Below are positions 1 to 7,328 of a stretch of 8,655 bases of DNA, piece after piece. Position 1 is the first letter of the stretch. Every line of letters begins with the position of its first letter. Location: positions 1 to 8,655 of the forward strand of contig CAJFUU010000294.1 of NCBI GenBank assembly GCA_904420265.1, given 5' to 3'. This DNA is from an uncultured Clostridia bacterium. Its GTDB lineage: Bacteria > Bacillota > Clostridia > Christensenellales > Aristaeellaceae. The notes under the pieces are model-generated. The model was not told the DNA's origin, did not search any database, and was given only the letters and a program-made list of their open reading frames with translations. Both the position numbers and the translations under genes were made by a program.

Positions 1-141
1 GCCACAGGTCGTCCAAAAACTACCTTTCAGACGATTTTTCTGTACCGAACGCACATAAACCCGGCCAAATCCGTTTTTTGTTGTGCAATCAGACGGTGAA
101 AACGGGAATTTTCGGACAGTCTGACCGGTTTTCGCTGAAAT

Positions 142-157
142 CCCGCGAATTTGCGGG
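142..157. repeat. Short GC-rich inverted repeat
   Basis: The arms CCCGC (142-146) and GCGGG (153-157) enclose a six-base AT-rich centre. It is a five-bp stem with no adjacent T-run, so there is no reason to call it a terminator. Confidence 0.3.
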
Positions 158-224
158 CGCGGAAACTGCAAAGAAACGATTTTTGCTCAGGAAAGCGGGA
201 TTTTCCGGCGCAAAAACGCCCTGG

Positions 225-245
225 CCCGACGTACACGCCGTCGGG
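225..245. repeat. Seven-bp perfect inverted repeat
   Basis: CCCGACG at 225-231 is the exact reverse complement of CGTCGGG at 239-245, separated by seven bases. No T-run follows on either strand. It is one of several hairpins in the gene-free interval and has no known role. Confidence 0.4.
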
Positions 246-391
246 GGCGATGAACGTGCAAAAGCGCTTCCGCCCTCTCGCGCTCCCTTGGAGGGGCAAC
301 CTGAGCGTGTATTCGGCTGCGTCCTGCGCCTCGCGGCCGGCGGCGAGGGATGCGGGCATAAAATGAGGCGGGCGGACACACTGCACAGGAG

Positions 392-450
392 ACAATGGAG
401 CGCAACGTTTCCCAGGCGTTGCCGTTGCGGCCGTTCCCTGCCTCCATTGT
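392..450. repeat. Nested inverted repeats, candidate structured RNA element
   Basis: An outer nine-bp pair, ACAATGGAG (392-400) with CTCCATTGT (442-450), encloses an inner seven-bp pair, CGCAACG (401-407) with CGTTGCG (423-429). The left arms abut directly, and the right arms are separated by 12 bases. An alternative inner pairing exists: GCAACG (402-407) can also pair with CGTTGC at 417-422. The fold is possible on either strand. It could belong to an untranslated RNA or be a remnant of a palindromic intergenic repeat. No family is recognised. Confidence 0.35.
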
Positions 451-604
451 TGCGGGGAGGGAGCATTTTCATAAAACGCCTTTCAGAGACGGCAAGCAAC
501 AAGCGCATTCCGGCGGTTTTGAATCCTGCCGTACGCACAACGGCCAAACATACTTTGCAAATGCTCCGGGAGGGCGTTGCATAAAAGCCCTTGGGCAGAC
601 ACAC

Positions 605-634
605 GTATGGACAGCGTTTTCGCGCTGTCCATAC
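605..634. terminator. Perfect 12-bp hairpin downstream of sucD, candidate operon 3' end
   Basis: The arms at 605-616 (GTATGGACAGCG) and 623-634 (CGCTGTCCATAC) are exact reverse complements with a six-base loop. The hairpin starts 27 bases past the sucD stop codon, where the 3' end of the kor-suc transcript is expected. The U-run rule fits only the plus direction, where CCTTTTG follows the stem. In the minus direction the stem is followed by GTGTGTCTG, with no U-run. It may therefore stabilise or define a processed 3' end of the sucD message, or terminate transcription entering from the left. Confidence 0.5.
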
Positions 635-661
635 CTTTTGACCCCGTGAAGAAGCCGGGCA

Positions 662-1557
662 TTACGCCTTCACCAAATCATAGATTCCGGCGCGTTGCGC
701 CGCTTCCACCAGGGCTTCGCCAATTTTGTCCGGCGTGTCGGCAATCACCGCGCCAGCCGCGCGCAGGGCGTCGATCTTGCCCGCCGCTGTACCTTTGCCG
801 CCGGAGATGATCGCGCCCGCGTGGCCCATACGTTTGCCGGCCGGGGCCGTGCGCCCGCCGATGAATCCCGCCACAGGCTTTTCCGGGTGCGCCCTGAGCC
901 ATTCCGCGGCCTCTTCCTCGCCGCTGCCGCCGATTTCGCCGATCAATACCACGGCCAGCGTCTCCTCGTCGGCCCGGAACGCTTCCAGCACGTCCACAAA
1001 CCCCGTGCCGCGCACTGGGTCGCCGCCAATACCCACCGCCGTGCTTTGCCCAATGCCGCGCACGGTCAACTGGTTTACAGCCTCGTAGGTCAGCGTGCCG
1101 GAACGCGAAACCACGCCCACGCGGCCGCGTTTGCAGATATAGCCCGGCATGATGCCCAGCTTGCACTCGCCCGGCGTAATCAGCCCGGGGCAATTCGGGC
1201 CGATCAGGCGCGTCTTTTTCCCCTTCATGTGTTCCTTGACCTTCACCATGTCCAATACGGGAATGCCCTCGGTGATGCACACCACCAGTTCCATTTCCGC
1301 ATCGACCGCCTCCAGGATGCTCTCCGCCGCAAAAGCCGGGGGCACGTAGAGGATTGTCGCGTTCGCGTCCGTGGCGGCCTTGCCCTCTTTTACCGTATCA
1401 AACACCGGCAGGCCCAGGCATTCGCCGCCGCCCTTGCCCGGCGTGACGCCGCCGACGATTCGCGTCCCATAGGCAAGCATCTGCTGGGTGTGAAAGCGCC
1501 CCTGGCTGCCGGTCATGCCCTGCACCAGCACGCGCGTATCCCTGTTTACAAAAATGC

Positions 1558-1561
<4 letters not shown>
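662..1561 (-). CDS. sucD: Succinyl-CoA synthetase, alpha subunit
   Basis: This is the CoA-binding and phosphohistidine subunit of succinate-CoA ligase (ADP/GDP-forming), which interconverts succinyl-CoA and succinate with formation or use of a nucleoside triphosphate. The 299-residue product matches the family along its whole length. It has the CoA-binding glycine motif GMTGSQG at residues 15-21, GGVTPGKGG at 37-45, ITEGIP at 96-101, IGPNCPG at 120-126, and the active-site histidine H247 in RMGHAGAI, the residue that is phosphorylated. It is about ten residues longer than E. coli SucD, owing to a short C-terminal tail. The ATG overlaps the sucC stop as ATGA, and AAAGGAGG lies seven bases upstream, so the start is firm. 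It is the last gene of the operon; a perfect hairpin follows at 605-634. Confidence 0.97.
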
Positions 1562-2730
<1,169 letters not shown>

Positions 2731-2740
2731 TGCGTCCTCC

Positions 2741-3310
2741 TCACGGCAGGGCGACCGTCCACTTTGCCGACGCGCCCAGTTTCGTGCCCTCGGAAAGGGC
2801 CAGCATATTGATCTCCTCGGTGCCCTTGGGAATGTGCATTTTCACCGCTTCGCGCATCTCTTCCTCCGGGGCAATGGACATCAGTTCGTTGATGGCGCCC
2901 ACGGCCACGATGTTGGCCGTCATGGGCTTGCCCACCACGCGCGAGGCGGTATGCAAAATTGGCAACGCCACCACGTTGTAGCTGCCCAGGTCGTCCGGCT
3001 CCAGAAGCGATTTGTCCATCAGGATCAGCGCGTCTTCCGCGGTGTTGGCCCCGAACTTGTCCAAAGACGCCTGCGTCAGCGCCAGGAGGAAGTTTGGCTG
3101 TGTGACCTTGGGATAGGTGATTTCCTTTTCGTCGATCACCAACTCCGCGCGGCACAATCCGCCGCGCGCCTCCGGCCCGTAGGACTGGCTCTGCGCCACT
3201 CGCTTCCCCGCAAGGAACGCCGCCTCCGCAAGGATGATGGAACACAGTATAACGCCCTGCCCGCCGGAACCTGCAAAGCGCATTTCAAAGCGCGTATTCC
3301 GCTCTCTCAC
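2741..3310 (-). CDS. korC: 2-oxoacid:ferredoxin oxidoreductase, gamma subunit (GTG start)
   Basis: This is the small gamma subunit of the pyruvate/2-oxoacid:ferredoxin oxidoreductase family (POR gamma domain), which helps form the CoA site of the multisubunit enzyme. The 189-residue length is normal. Near the N-terminus is the Rossmann-like FAGSGGQGV (12-20), followed by SQSYGPEARGG (41-51), both hallmarks of the family. The start is GTG, overlapping the korB stop as GTGA, with GGGAGGTG positioned about nine bases upstream. The first internal ATG (codon 10) has no ribosome binding site and would cut close to the conserved glycine motif, so the GTG is preferred. Expression is probably coupled to korB translation. 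In four-subunit enzymes this protein is equivalent to one end of the large single-chain pyruvate:ferredoxin oxidoreductases. Confidence 0.93.
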   Translation of the reverse strand: MRERNTRFEMRFAGSGGQGVILCSIILAEAAFLAGKRVAQSQSYGPEARGGLCRAELVIDEKEITYPKVTQPNFLLALTQASLDKFGANTAEDALILMDKSLLEPDDLGSYNVVALPILHTASRVVGKPMTANIVAVGAINELMSIAPEEEMREAVKMHIPKGTEEINMLALSEGTKLGASAKWTVALP

Positions 3311-4131
3311 GCCCTTACACCTCCCGCCGCCTCAATGATCTTCGCATACTGCTTTGTGTACTCCGGCCGTTCGCAGCGGGAAAGTTCGCCGTAAACCAGC
3401 TTGCCCGCCAGTTCCTCCGCCGGCATCTGCGCCGCCTTCGCCGCGGGAACCGCGTTATCGCGCTGCCATTTGAGCATTTCCACCGCGTCGCCTTTTTTGT
3501 TTTTGCGGCCGTAATAGGTCGGACACACGGACACGCACTCCACCAGCGAAAATCCCTCGTGGGCGATGGCGTCGCGAATCAACTTCACCGTCTGCGGCAC
3601 ATGATAGGCCGTGCCGCGCGCGGTATAGGTCGCGCCCGCCGCCTCGGCCAGTTTGGGGATGTCAAAATCCGGGTCGATACTGCCGTAAGGCGCGGTGGTG
3701 GCATAGTCTCCGGTAGGCGTTGTCGGTGAAAACTGGCCGCCGGTCATGCCGTAGATGTTGTTGTTGAACACCACCACCGTCATGTCGATATTGCGCCGCG
3801 CCGCGTGGATCAGATGGTTGCCGCCGATGGCCGCGGCGTCGCCGTCGCCGGTGATGACGATGATTTTCAGCCGCGGTTTGGCGAGCTTGATGCCCGTGGC
3901 AAAGGCGATGGCGCGGCCGTGGGTGGTGTGCAGCGTATCCATATTCATATACCCCGCCGCCCGCGACGAACAGCCGATGCCCGAAACGATGACAACGTCC
4001 TTCTTTGCAAGGCCCAAATCGTCCACCGCCTGCGCCACGTCGCGCAGCAAAATGCCGTGGCCGCAGCCCGCGCACCAGATGTGCGGCAGCCGCTCCTCGC
4101 GCATGTAATTCTGAATCAGCTTGCTTGCCAT
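3307..4131 (-). CDS. korB: 2-oxoacid:ferredoxin oxidoreductase, beta subunit (thiamine diphosphate-binding)
   Basis: This is the catalytic beta subunit, which binds thiamine diphosphate and probably the [4Fe-4S] cluster nearest to it. The product has 274 residues. The thiamine diphosphate/magnesium motif runs from GDGD (95-98) to NNNIYGMTGGQ (123-133). Cysteines C20 and C23 in WCAGCGHG, C54 in GIGCSS and C203 in VCPTYYG are positioned as the four cluster ligands. THGRA at 70-74 is also typical. The frame is open for another 102 codons upstream, but that extension has arginine- and glycine-rich antisense-like composition and lies entirely within korA. The ATG at 4131 overlaps the korA stop (TAATG) and has AGGAGG ten bases upstream. 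Family assignment is firm; the preferred 2-oxoacid is inferred from the adjacent sucCD. Confidence 0.95.
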   Translation of the reverse strand: MASKLIQNYMREERLPHIWCAGCGHGILLRDVAQAVDDLGLAKKDVVIVSGIGCSSRAAGYMNMDTLHTTHGRAIAFATGIKLAKPRLKIIVITGDGDAAAIGGNHLIHAARRNIDMTVVVFNNNIYGMTGGQFSPTTPTGDYATTAPYGSIDPDFDIPKLAEAAGATYTARGTAYHVPQTVKLIRDAIAHEGFSLVECVSVCPTYYGRKNKKGDAVEMLKWQRDNAVPAAKAAQMPAEELAGKLVYGELSRCERPEYTKQYAKIIEAAGGVRA

Positions 4132-5294
4132 TAGCGCGCCACCTCCTGAATCGCCCTGTAAATTTCCCTGGGCTTGAGGATTGTGCCGTTGACCTTGCCG
4201 ATGTGGTGCACCTGGCAGCGCCCGGCCGCGATGCGCTCCACTTCCAGTTTCATCTGTCCATAGTTGAGCTCGGCGACCACAATGTGCTCCACGCGCTCGC
4301 AGATTTCCGAAAGCGCCGCCTCCGGGAAGGGCCACACCGTTACCGGCCGGAACAGGCCCACGCGGTACTCTTCCAGCCGCGCCCCTTCCACGGCCGCCAT
4401 GGCGCTGCGCGCCGTGCCGCCGAAAGAAACCACGCACACCTGCGCGTCCTCCATTTTATAGGTTTCATATTTTTCGATGTCGCTTACGTTTTTCTCGATT
4501 TTTTTCATAATGCGCGTGCACTGGCGGTTTGCCTTCACCGGCGAGTTGGTGGGGAAGCCCCAGTTGTCGTGTACAAGGCCGGTGATGTTGTAAAACACGC
4601 CCTCGCCAAAGGGCGTAATGCGCGGCACGCGCTCCTGGGGCATGATGTCGTAGGGCAAGGAAGCCTGCTCGGGGTCCGACTTAGTGAGGCGGTCGAACAC
4701 CTCGGCCTCGCCCGGTTCCAGCAATTCGATGCCCTCGCGCATATGGCCGACAATTTCGTCCATAAGCAGGATTACCGGCACGCGGTACTTTTCGGACAGG
4801 TTGAAGCAGCGAATGGTTTCCAGATATGCCTCCTGCACGCTCCACGGCGATATGGCCACCGCCGGGTGGTCGCCGTGCGTGCCCCAACGCGCCTGCATGT
4901 AATCGCCCTGCGAAGGCGAAGTGGGAAGCCCCGTGGACGGCCCCGAGCGTTGCACGTCCACCACCACGCAGGGAATTTCCGCCAGCGCCGCGTAGCCTAT
5001 GTTTTCCTGTTTGAGCGAAAAACCCGGGCCGGAGGTGGCCGTCATGGACTTGACCCCCGCCACCGAAGCGCCGATCACCGCCGCCATGCTGGCCAGTTCG
5101 TCTTCCATTTGCACAAACGTGCCGCCCACGCGCGGCAACTTCAGCGCGCAGCCTTCGGCAATTTCCGTAGACGGCGTAATCGGATAGCCTGCGAAAAAGC
5201 GCATGCCCGCCGTCAGCGCGCCTTCCACCACAGCCTCGTTGCCCTGCAAAAGCGCCCTTCGACGCTTGCAGGCCGGGTTTGCTGCCTGCGTCAT
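4131..5294 (-). CDS. korA: 2-oxoacid:ferredoxin oxidoreductase, alpha subunit
   Basis: This is the alpha subunit of a four-subunit 2-oxoacid:acceptor oxidoreductase, carrying the pyrimidine-binding domain that activates thiamine diphosphate across the interface with KorB. The 387-residue product has the expected architecture: an N-terminal POR domain with GNEAVVEGAL (18-27), YPITPSTE (37-44), EDELASM with its conserved glutamate, ATSGPGFSL (86-94) and QRSGPSTGLPT (115-125), then a C-terminal domain II with SFGGTARSA and the end stretch GQMKLEV. The chosen ATG overlaps the korD stop as ATGA and has AAGGAGG nine bases upstream. An in-frame ATG 15 codons earlier would add a run of Arg and Gly lying inside korD and is rejected. 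Related enzymes use 2-oxoglutarate (KOR) or branched-chain 2-oxoacids (VOR); 2-oxoglutarate is favoured because sucCD follow in the same operon. Confidence 0.95.
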   Translation of the reverse strand: MTQAANPACKRRRALLQGNEAVVEGALTAGMRFFAGYPITPSTEIAEGCALKLPRVGGTFVQMEDELASMAAVIGASVAGVKSMTATSGPGFSLKQENIGYAALAEIPCVVVDVQRSGPSTGLPTSPSQGDYMQARWGTHGDHPAVAISPWSVQEAYLETIRCFNLSEKYRVPVILLMDEIVGHMREGIELLEPGEAEVFDRLTKSDPEQASLPYDIMPQERVPRITPFGEGVFYNITGLVHDNWGFPTNSPVKANRQCTRIMKKIEKNVSDIEKYETYKMEDAQVCVVSFGGTARSAMAAVEGARLEEYRVGLFRPVTVWPFPEAALSEICERVEHIVVAELNYGQMKLEVERIAAGRCQVHHIGKVNGTILKPREIYRAIQEVAR

Positions 5295-5542
5295 TTTGCT
5301 GCGCCTCCTTCTGCGGCGGCCGCGCCGCCCTCGCCCCATTCCTCATCCACATCCAGCCAGATTGCATAATCCGGGCATCGCATTTCGCACAGCCCGCACC
5401 GCGTGCATTTCTCCGGCTCCAGGATGCGTACTTTCTGCTTGATCAGCCCCAATACGCCCTTGGGGCAAAACGCTACGCAGATCCCACATCCCTTGCACCA
5501 CCGTGCGTTGGTATATACCCGCCTGCCTTCCCGTTCCGACAT
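5291..5542 (-). CDS. korD: 2-oxoacid:ferredoxin oxidoreductase, delta subunit (2x[4Fe-4S] ferredoxin)
   Basis: This small ferredoxin-like subunit carries electrons from the catalytic subunits to external ferredoxin. Two classical motifs are visible: CKGCGICVAFCP (C16, C19, C22, C26) and CTRCGLCEMRCP (C46, C49, C52, C56), numbered from the chosen start. Each should hold one [4Fe-4S] cluster. The 83-residue product ends in an acidic, then Gly/Ala-rich tail of about 18 residues. Two ATGs are available, at 5548 and 5542. The AAGGAG site is only about one base from the first but seven from the second, so 5542 is preferred. It is the first gene of the operon, with a promoter at 5591-5619. Its TGA overlaps the korA ATG. 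Confidence 0.94.
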   Translation of the reverse strand: MSEREGRRVYTNARWCKGCGICVAFCPKGVLGLIKQKVRILEPEKCTRCGLCEMRCPDYAIWLDVDEEWGEGGAAAAEGGAAK

Positions 5543-5590
5543 ATACATTCTCCTTGTCCTGGTCGTTGGGAATTCTCTGGAGACGGCTAC

Positions 5591-5619
5591 ATTATAACGG
5601 AAAAAATGTCAAAATGCAA
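5591..5619 (-). promoter_or_regulatory. Sigma-A-type promoter for the kor-suc operon
   Basis: Read on the minus strand, a perfect -10 box TATAAT occupies 5596-5591. A weak -35 TTGCAT lies at 5619-5614, with an optimal 17-bp spacer. Transcription should start near 5584, giving a leader of about 40 bases before the korD start. No operator palindrome or riboswitch-sized leader is evident. A TTGACA at 5612-5607 is only 10 bp from the -10 box and so is not the functional -35, although it could confuse a motif search. Confidence 0.65.
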
Positions 5620-5685
5620 CTGTTCTTAACAATTTACGCAATGTTTTCCTTCGCCCCAAACAGAAAAGCGCATCAATTCCTGCCA

Positions 5686-5727
5686 AAAATGCCGAACAGA
5701 CGCGCCAAGGCGTCCGTCCGGCATTTT
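5686..5727 (-). terminator. Intrinsic terminator, minus strand
   Basis: The 18-base arms at 5686-5703 and 5710-5727 flank a six-base loop. At the two imperfect positions the minus-strand RNA forms G-U wobble pairs, whereas the plus-strand RNA would have A-C mismatches. The minus-strand stem ends in a run of five U (from AAAAA at 5685-5689). This fits a terminator for transcription from the DUF975 side, about 70 bases before the kor promoter, and would insulate the two operons. Confidence 0.75.
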
Positions 5728-5821
5728 GAGCGGGCAACGGCAAGGAAACGGCCTGGAAAACCCTGGATGAATCTTTTCCGGCGCAAGCGGCGGCGGTTGG
5801 CAAACGCGCCGTGGCGCCGAA

Positions 5822-5857
5822 CAAAAATCGCTTCCCCGCGCGGGAAAGCGATTTTTG
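5822..5857 (-). terminator. Intrinsic terminator, minus strand (possibly bidirectional)
   Basis: The 17-base arms at 5822-5838 and 5841-5857 are complementary at 16 positions, the odd one being G-U in the minus-strand RNA and C-A in the plus-strand RNA. The innermost bases must open to form a loop. The stem is GC-rich at its tip and flanked by A5 and T5, so a U-run follows in both directions, but pairing is better for the minus strand. It lies 276 bases past the stop of the DUF975 gene and is the first convincing terminator after it. Confidence 0.75.
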
Positions 5858-6132
5858 CGTTTGCAGGTTTTTCCGACGGCCCGGAACCGATACGGCAAGG
5901 CGTTCGCCGGCGGAAAAGCGCCTCAGGCTGTCAAAAAGCAGCAAAGCCGCCTTTTGAGAAGCGCTGCCTGGCGAAAGGAGTTCGGCTCTTCGCGAAATTG
6001 GCCTTTTCGTCATGGGAAGCGCCGTTTTCGAGGCCATATCCCCGATAATGACCGTTTTTTGCTGCGGCCACAGGAACGCCGCGCGGCCATCCTTCTCGGA
6101 AGGATCTTTGACAGGCCGCGGCGGAAAACCGG

Positions 6133-7302
6133 CTAGGCGTCCGCGTCCGCCCGCGCATCCGCTTCAAGAAAGAAGGCGAAACCGCCGGCAAACATGTAGA
6201 TTCCCAAAAAACCGGCGCACAAGAGCGACAACATCCATAAAAGGAAAGTTCCGCCCGGCAGCCACCCCAGGAGGGCTTCCCAAACGACCGCCAGCAGGAC
6301 AACGGCCACGGCGTAAAGTATCTGCCAGCCAATGTAGCTTAAATGCACCAGAAACAGGGCTATTTTTTTGCCGCGCATGCGTTTGCGGCTTTCGCGCAGG
6401 GCCTCGCGGGCGCGCATCTGCGGGTTTTTCCAGAGCAGGTAGGGAGCCATGGCATAGCGGTAGCCAGCGACAGCCGAATAAACCACCAGCGCCAGTACGG
6501 CAACGATCAGCGCGGTCCATGGAGCCCCAACATCTACGCCCACATCTATCATGTTCAGGAAGATGTTCAGGGGAACAAACAGCCAGACGCCGGTCGCAAG
6601 CGCCATCAAAACGCGCAGCCACAGCGCCCGGCCAAATAGCTTTGCGCGCGCAAAGAGCATGCCCACGCGCGGCGCATCGCCGCGGAAGGCCGCGCCCATG
6701 GCCTCGTAATATCCCTGTTCCAGCATGGGAAAAATCAAACCGGCCGCCAACGCCGCCGCGAGCGCCACGGCCAGAAATTCCCAATTCTCCAGAATAAAAC
6801 CGCTCCAGGCCGCGCGCACATCGTCTATGTCCGGCCTGCTGTCTATAATTCTGTCCGGCAATTGCGCATACGTATGTTCATGTATGCGCGTCACGGGGCC
6901 TATTTCCACAGCGGTATAGAGCACGCACCGGCCGCCGAAAAAATCCACATTGCAGGCGGCGTCCGTGCCAATCTGCCAGCTGGTCAGCAGCACGAACACC
7001 AGCATCACCAGCGACATGCGCAGCCATTTGCCGCGCAACGCTTCGCAGGCGGCGGCGCGAAAGTCCGCAGCGGAACGTTCGTTTGCAGACGGCGGCGGCG
7101 ACAGCGGGCGGCGCGTCCCGCTTCTATCCCTCCGCGTCCCTGCTTGCAATCCTTCCGACAGGTTTCCTTCGCCGCATTTCCCGCCAGGGGATTTCCCGGA
7201 ATTTTGCGCGCTGTTTTCCCTGTTCAACGGCTTTGCTCCGTTTCCCGATCCGTCTTTGTCCTGCGCGCTTTTGCGACCGCCGTCCCACATGTTTTCTGCC
7301 AT
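6133..7302 (-). CDS. DUF975 family integral membrane protein with hydrophilic N-terminal tail
   Basis: This 389-residue protein has two parts. Residues 1-75 are hydrophilic and low in complexity (rich in Gly, Ser, Asn, Lys, Arg), probably disordered and cytoplasmic. Residues 78-377 resemble the Firmicutes DUF975 family: an amphipathic start (FRAAACEALRGKW, 81-93), then hydrophobic segments near 94-111, 175-195, 226-250, 262-283, 313-345 and 352-377, with the family-like stretch YRYAMAPYLLWKNPQMRAREALRESRKRMRGKK at 281-313 just before SYIGWQIL. A roughly 60-residue non-membrane loop containing two cysteines (C117, C126) follows the first segment. The function of DUF975 proteins is not established. 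The start is the first ATG, with GGGGGA/GAGGG upstream; a second ATG four codons later is also possible. It lies 26 bases after the GNAT gene and is probably cotranscribed with it. Confidence 0.8.
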   Translation of the reverse strand: MAENMWDGGRKSAQDKDGSGNGAKPLNRENSAQNSGKSPGGKCGEGNLSEGLQAGTRRDRSGTRRPLSPPPSANERSAADFRAAACEALRGKWLRMSLVMLVFVLLTSWQIGTDAACNVDFFGGRCVLYTAVEIGPVTRIHEHTYAQLPDRIIDSRPDIDDVRAAWSGFILENWEFLAVALAAALAAGLIFPMLEQGYYEAMGAAFRGDAPRVGMLFARAKLFGRALWLRVLMALATGVWLFVPLNIFLNMIDVGVDVGAPWTALIVAVLALVVYSAVAGYRYAMAPYLLWKNPQMRAREALRESRKRMRGKKIALFLVHLSYIGWQILYAVAVVLLAVVWEALLGWLPGGTFLLWMLSLLCAGFLGIYMFAGGFAFFLEADARADADA

Positions 7303-7328
7303 ATGCCCTCATCCCCCTGTCCCGAACC

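Larger units (their letters stand above)
1..661. other. Gene-free interval downstream of sucD, rich in inverted repeats
   Basis: No reading frame here gives a recognisable protein. The open frames on both strands overlap each other, have compositions unlike the neighbouring genes (rich in Arg, Pro, Ser and Cys) and lack good ribosome binding sites. What can be seen is secondary structure: CCCGC/GCGGG at 142-146 and 153-157, CCCGACG/CGTCGGG at 225-231 and 239-245, a nested structure at 392-450, the arms GGAGCATTT/AAATGCTCC at 460-468 and 559-567, and the perfect hairpin at 605-634. The first 200 bases are richer in A+T than the flanking genes. The interval may be an ordinary long intergenic spacer, a decayed repeat or the site of a small RNA; the sequence alone does not decide. 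Confidence 0.6.
5549..6132. other. Gene-free interval between the DUF975 gene and the kor-suc operon
   Basis: These 584 bases hold the kor-suc promoter (5591-5619) and two terminator-like hairpins oriented for the minus strand (5686-5727 and 5822-5857). The remaining part, 5858-6132, has only small hairpins, such as ATCCTTC/GAAGGAT at 6089-6095 and 6099-6105. The open frames crossing it on both strands resemble no protein I know. The minus-strand frame at 5609-6037 runs straight through both hairpins, which argues against it being real. If the DUF975 gene has no closer terminator, its message has an untranslated tail of at least 275 bases. Confidence 0.6.

Noticed and set aside
89..604. 171-codon minus-strand frame left of sucD, with an overlapping frame at 27-395
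   Set aside because: Composition is Arg/Pro/Ser/Cys-rich, several frames overlap on both strands, there is no clear ribosome binding site and no family resemblance.
4132..4437. N-terminal extension of korB
   Set aside because: The extra 102 codons overlap korA in another frame, look like an out-of-frame translation, and a good ribosome binding site precedes the ATG at 4131.
5295..5339. Upstream ATG of korA
   Set aside because: It would add an Arg/Gly run inside korD; the ATG at 5294 has AAGGAGG and the usual ATGA overlap.
4005..5369. 454-codon open frame on the plus strand
   Set aside because: It is antisense to korA and the start of korB, has His/Arg/Ala-rich composition and resembles no family.
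5607..5612. Perfect TTGACA near the kor promoter
   Set aside because: It is only 10 bp from the TATAAT box, too close to act as the -35 element; TTGCAT at 17 bp fits better.
6010..6021. Twelve-base word TCATGGGAAGCG, also present at 8326-8337
   Set aside because: The flanks do not match, so a chance repeat is more likely than an attachment site or mobile-element boundary.
5609..6037. 142-codon minus-strand frame between the two operons
   Set aside because: It crosses both terminator hairpins and runs up to the kor promoter, and it has no recognisable motif.
6012..6797. 261-codon plus-strand frame
   Set aside because: It is mostly antisense to the DUF975 gene and has the Arg/Pro/Ala-rich composition of a shadow frame.
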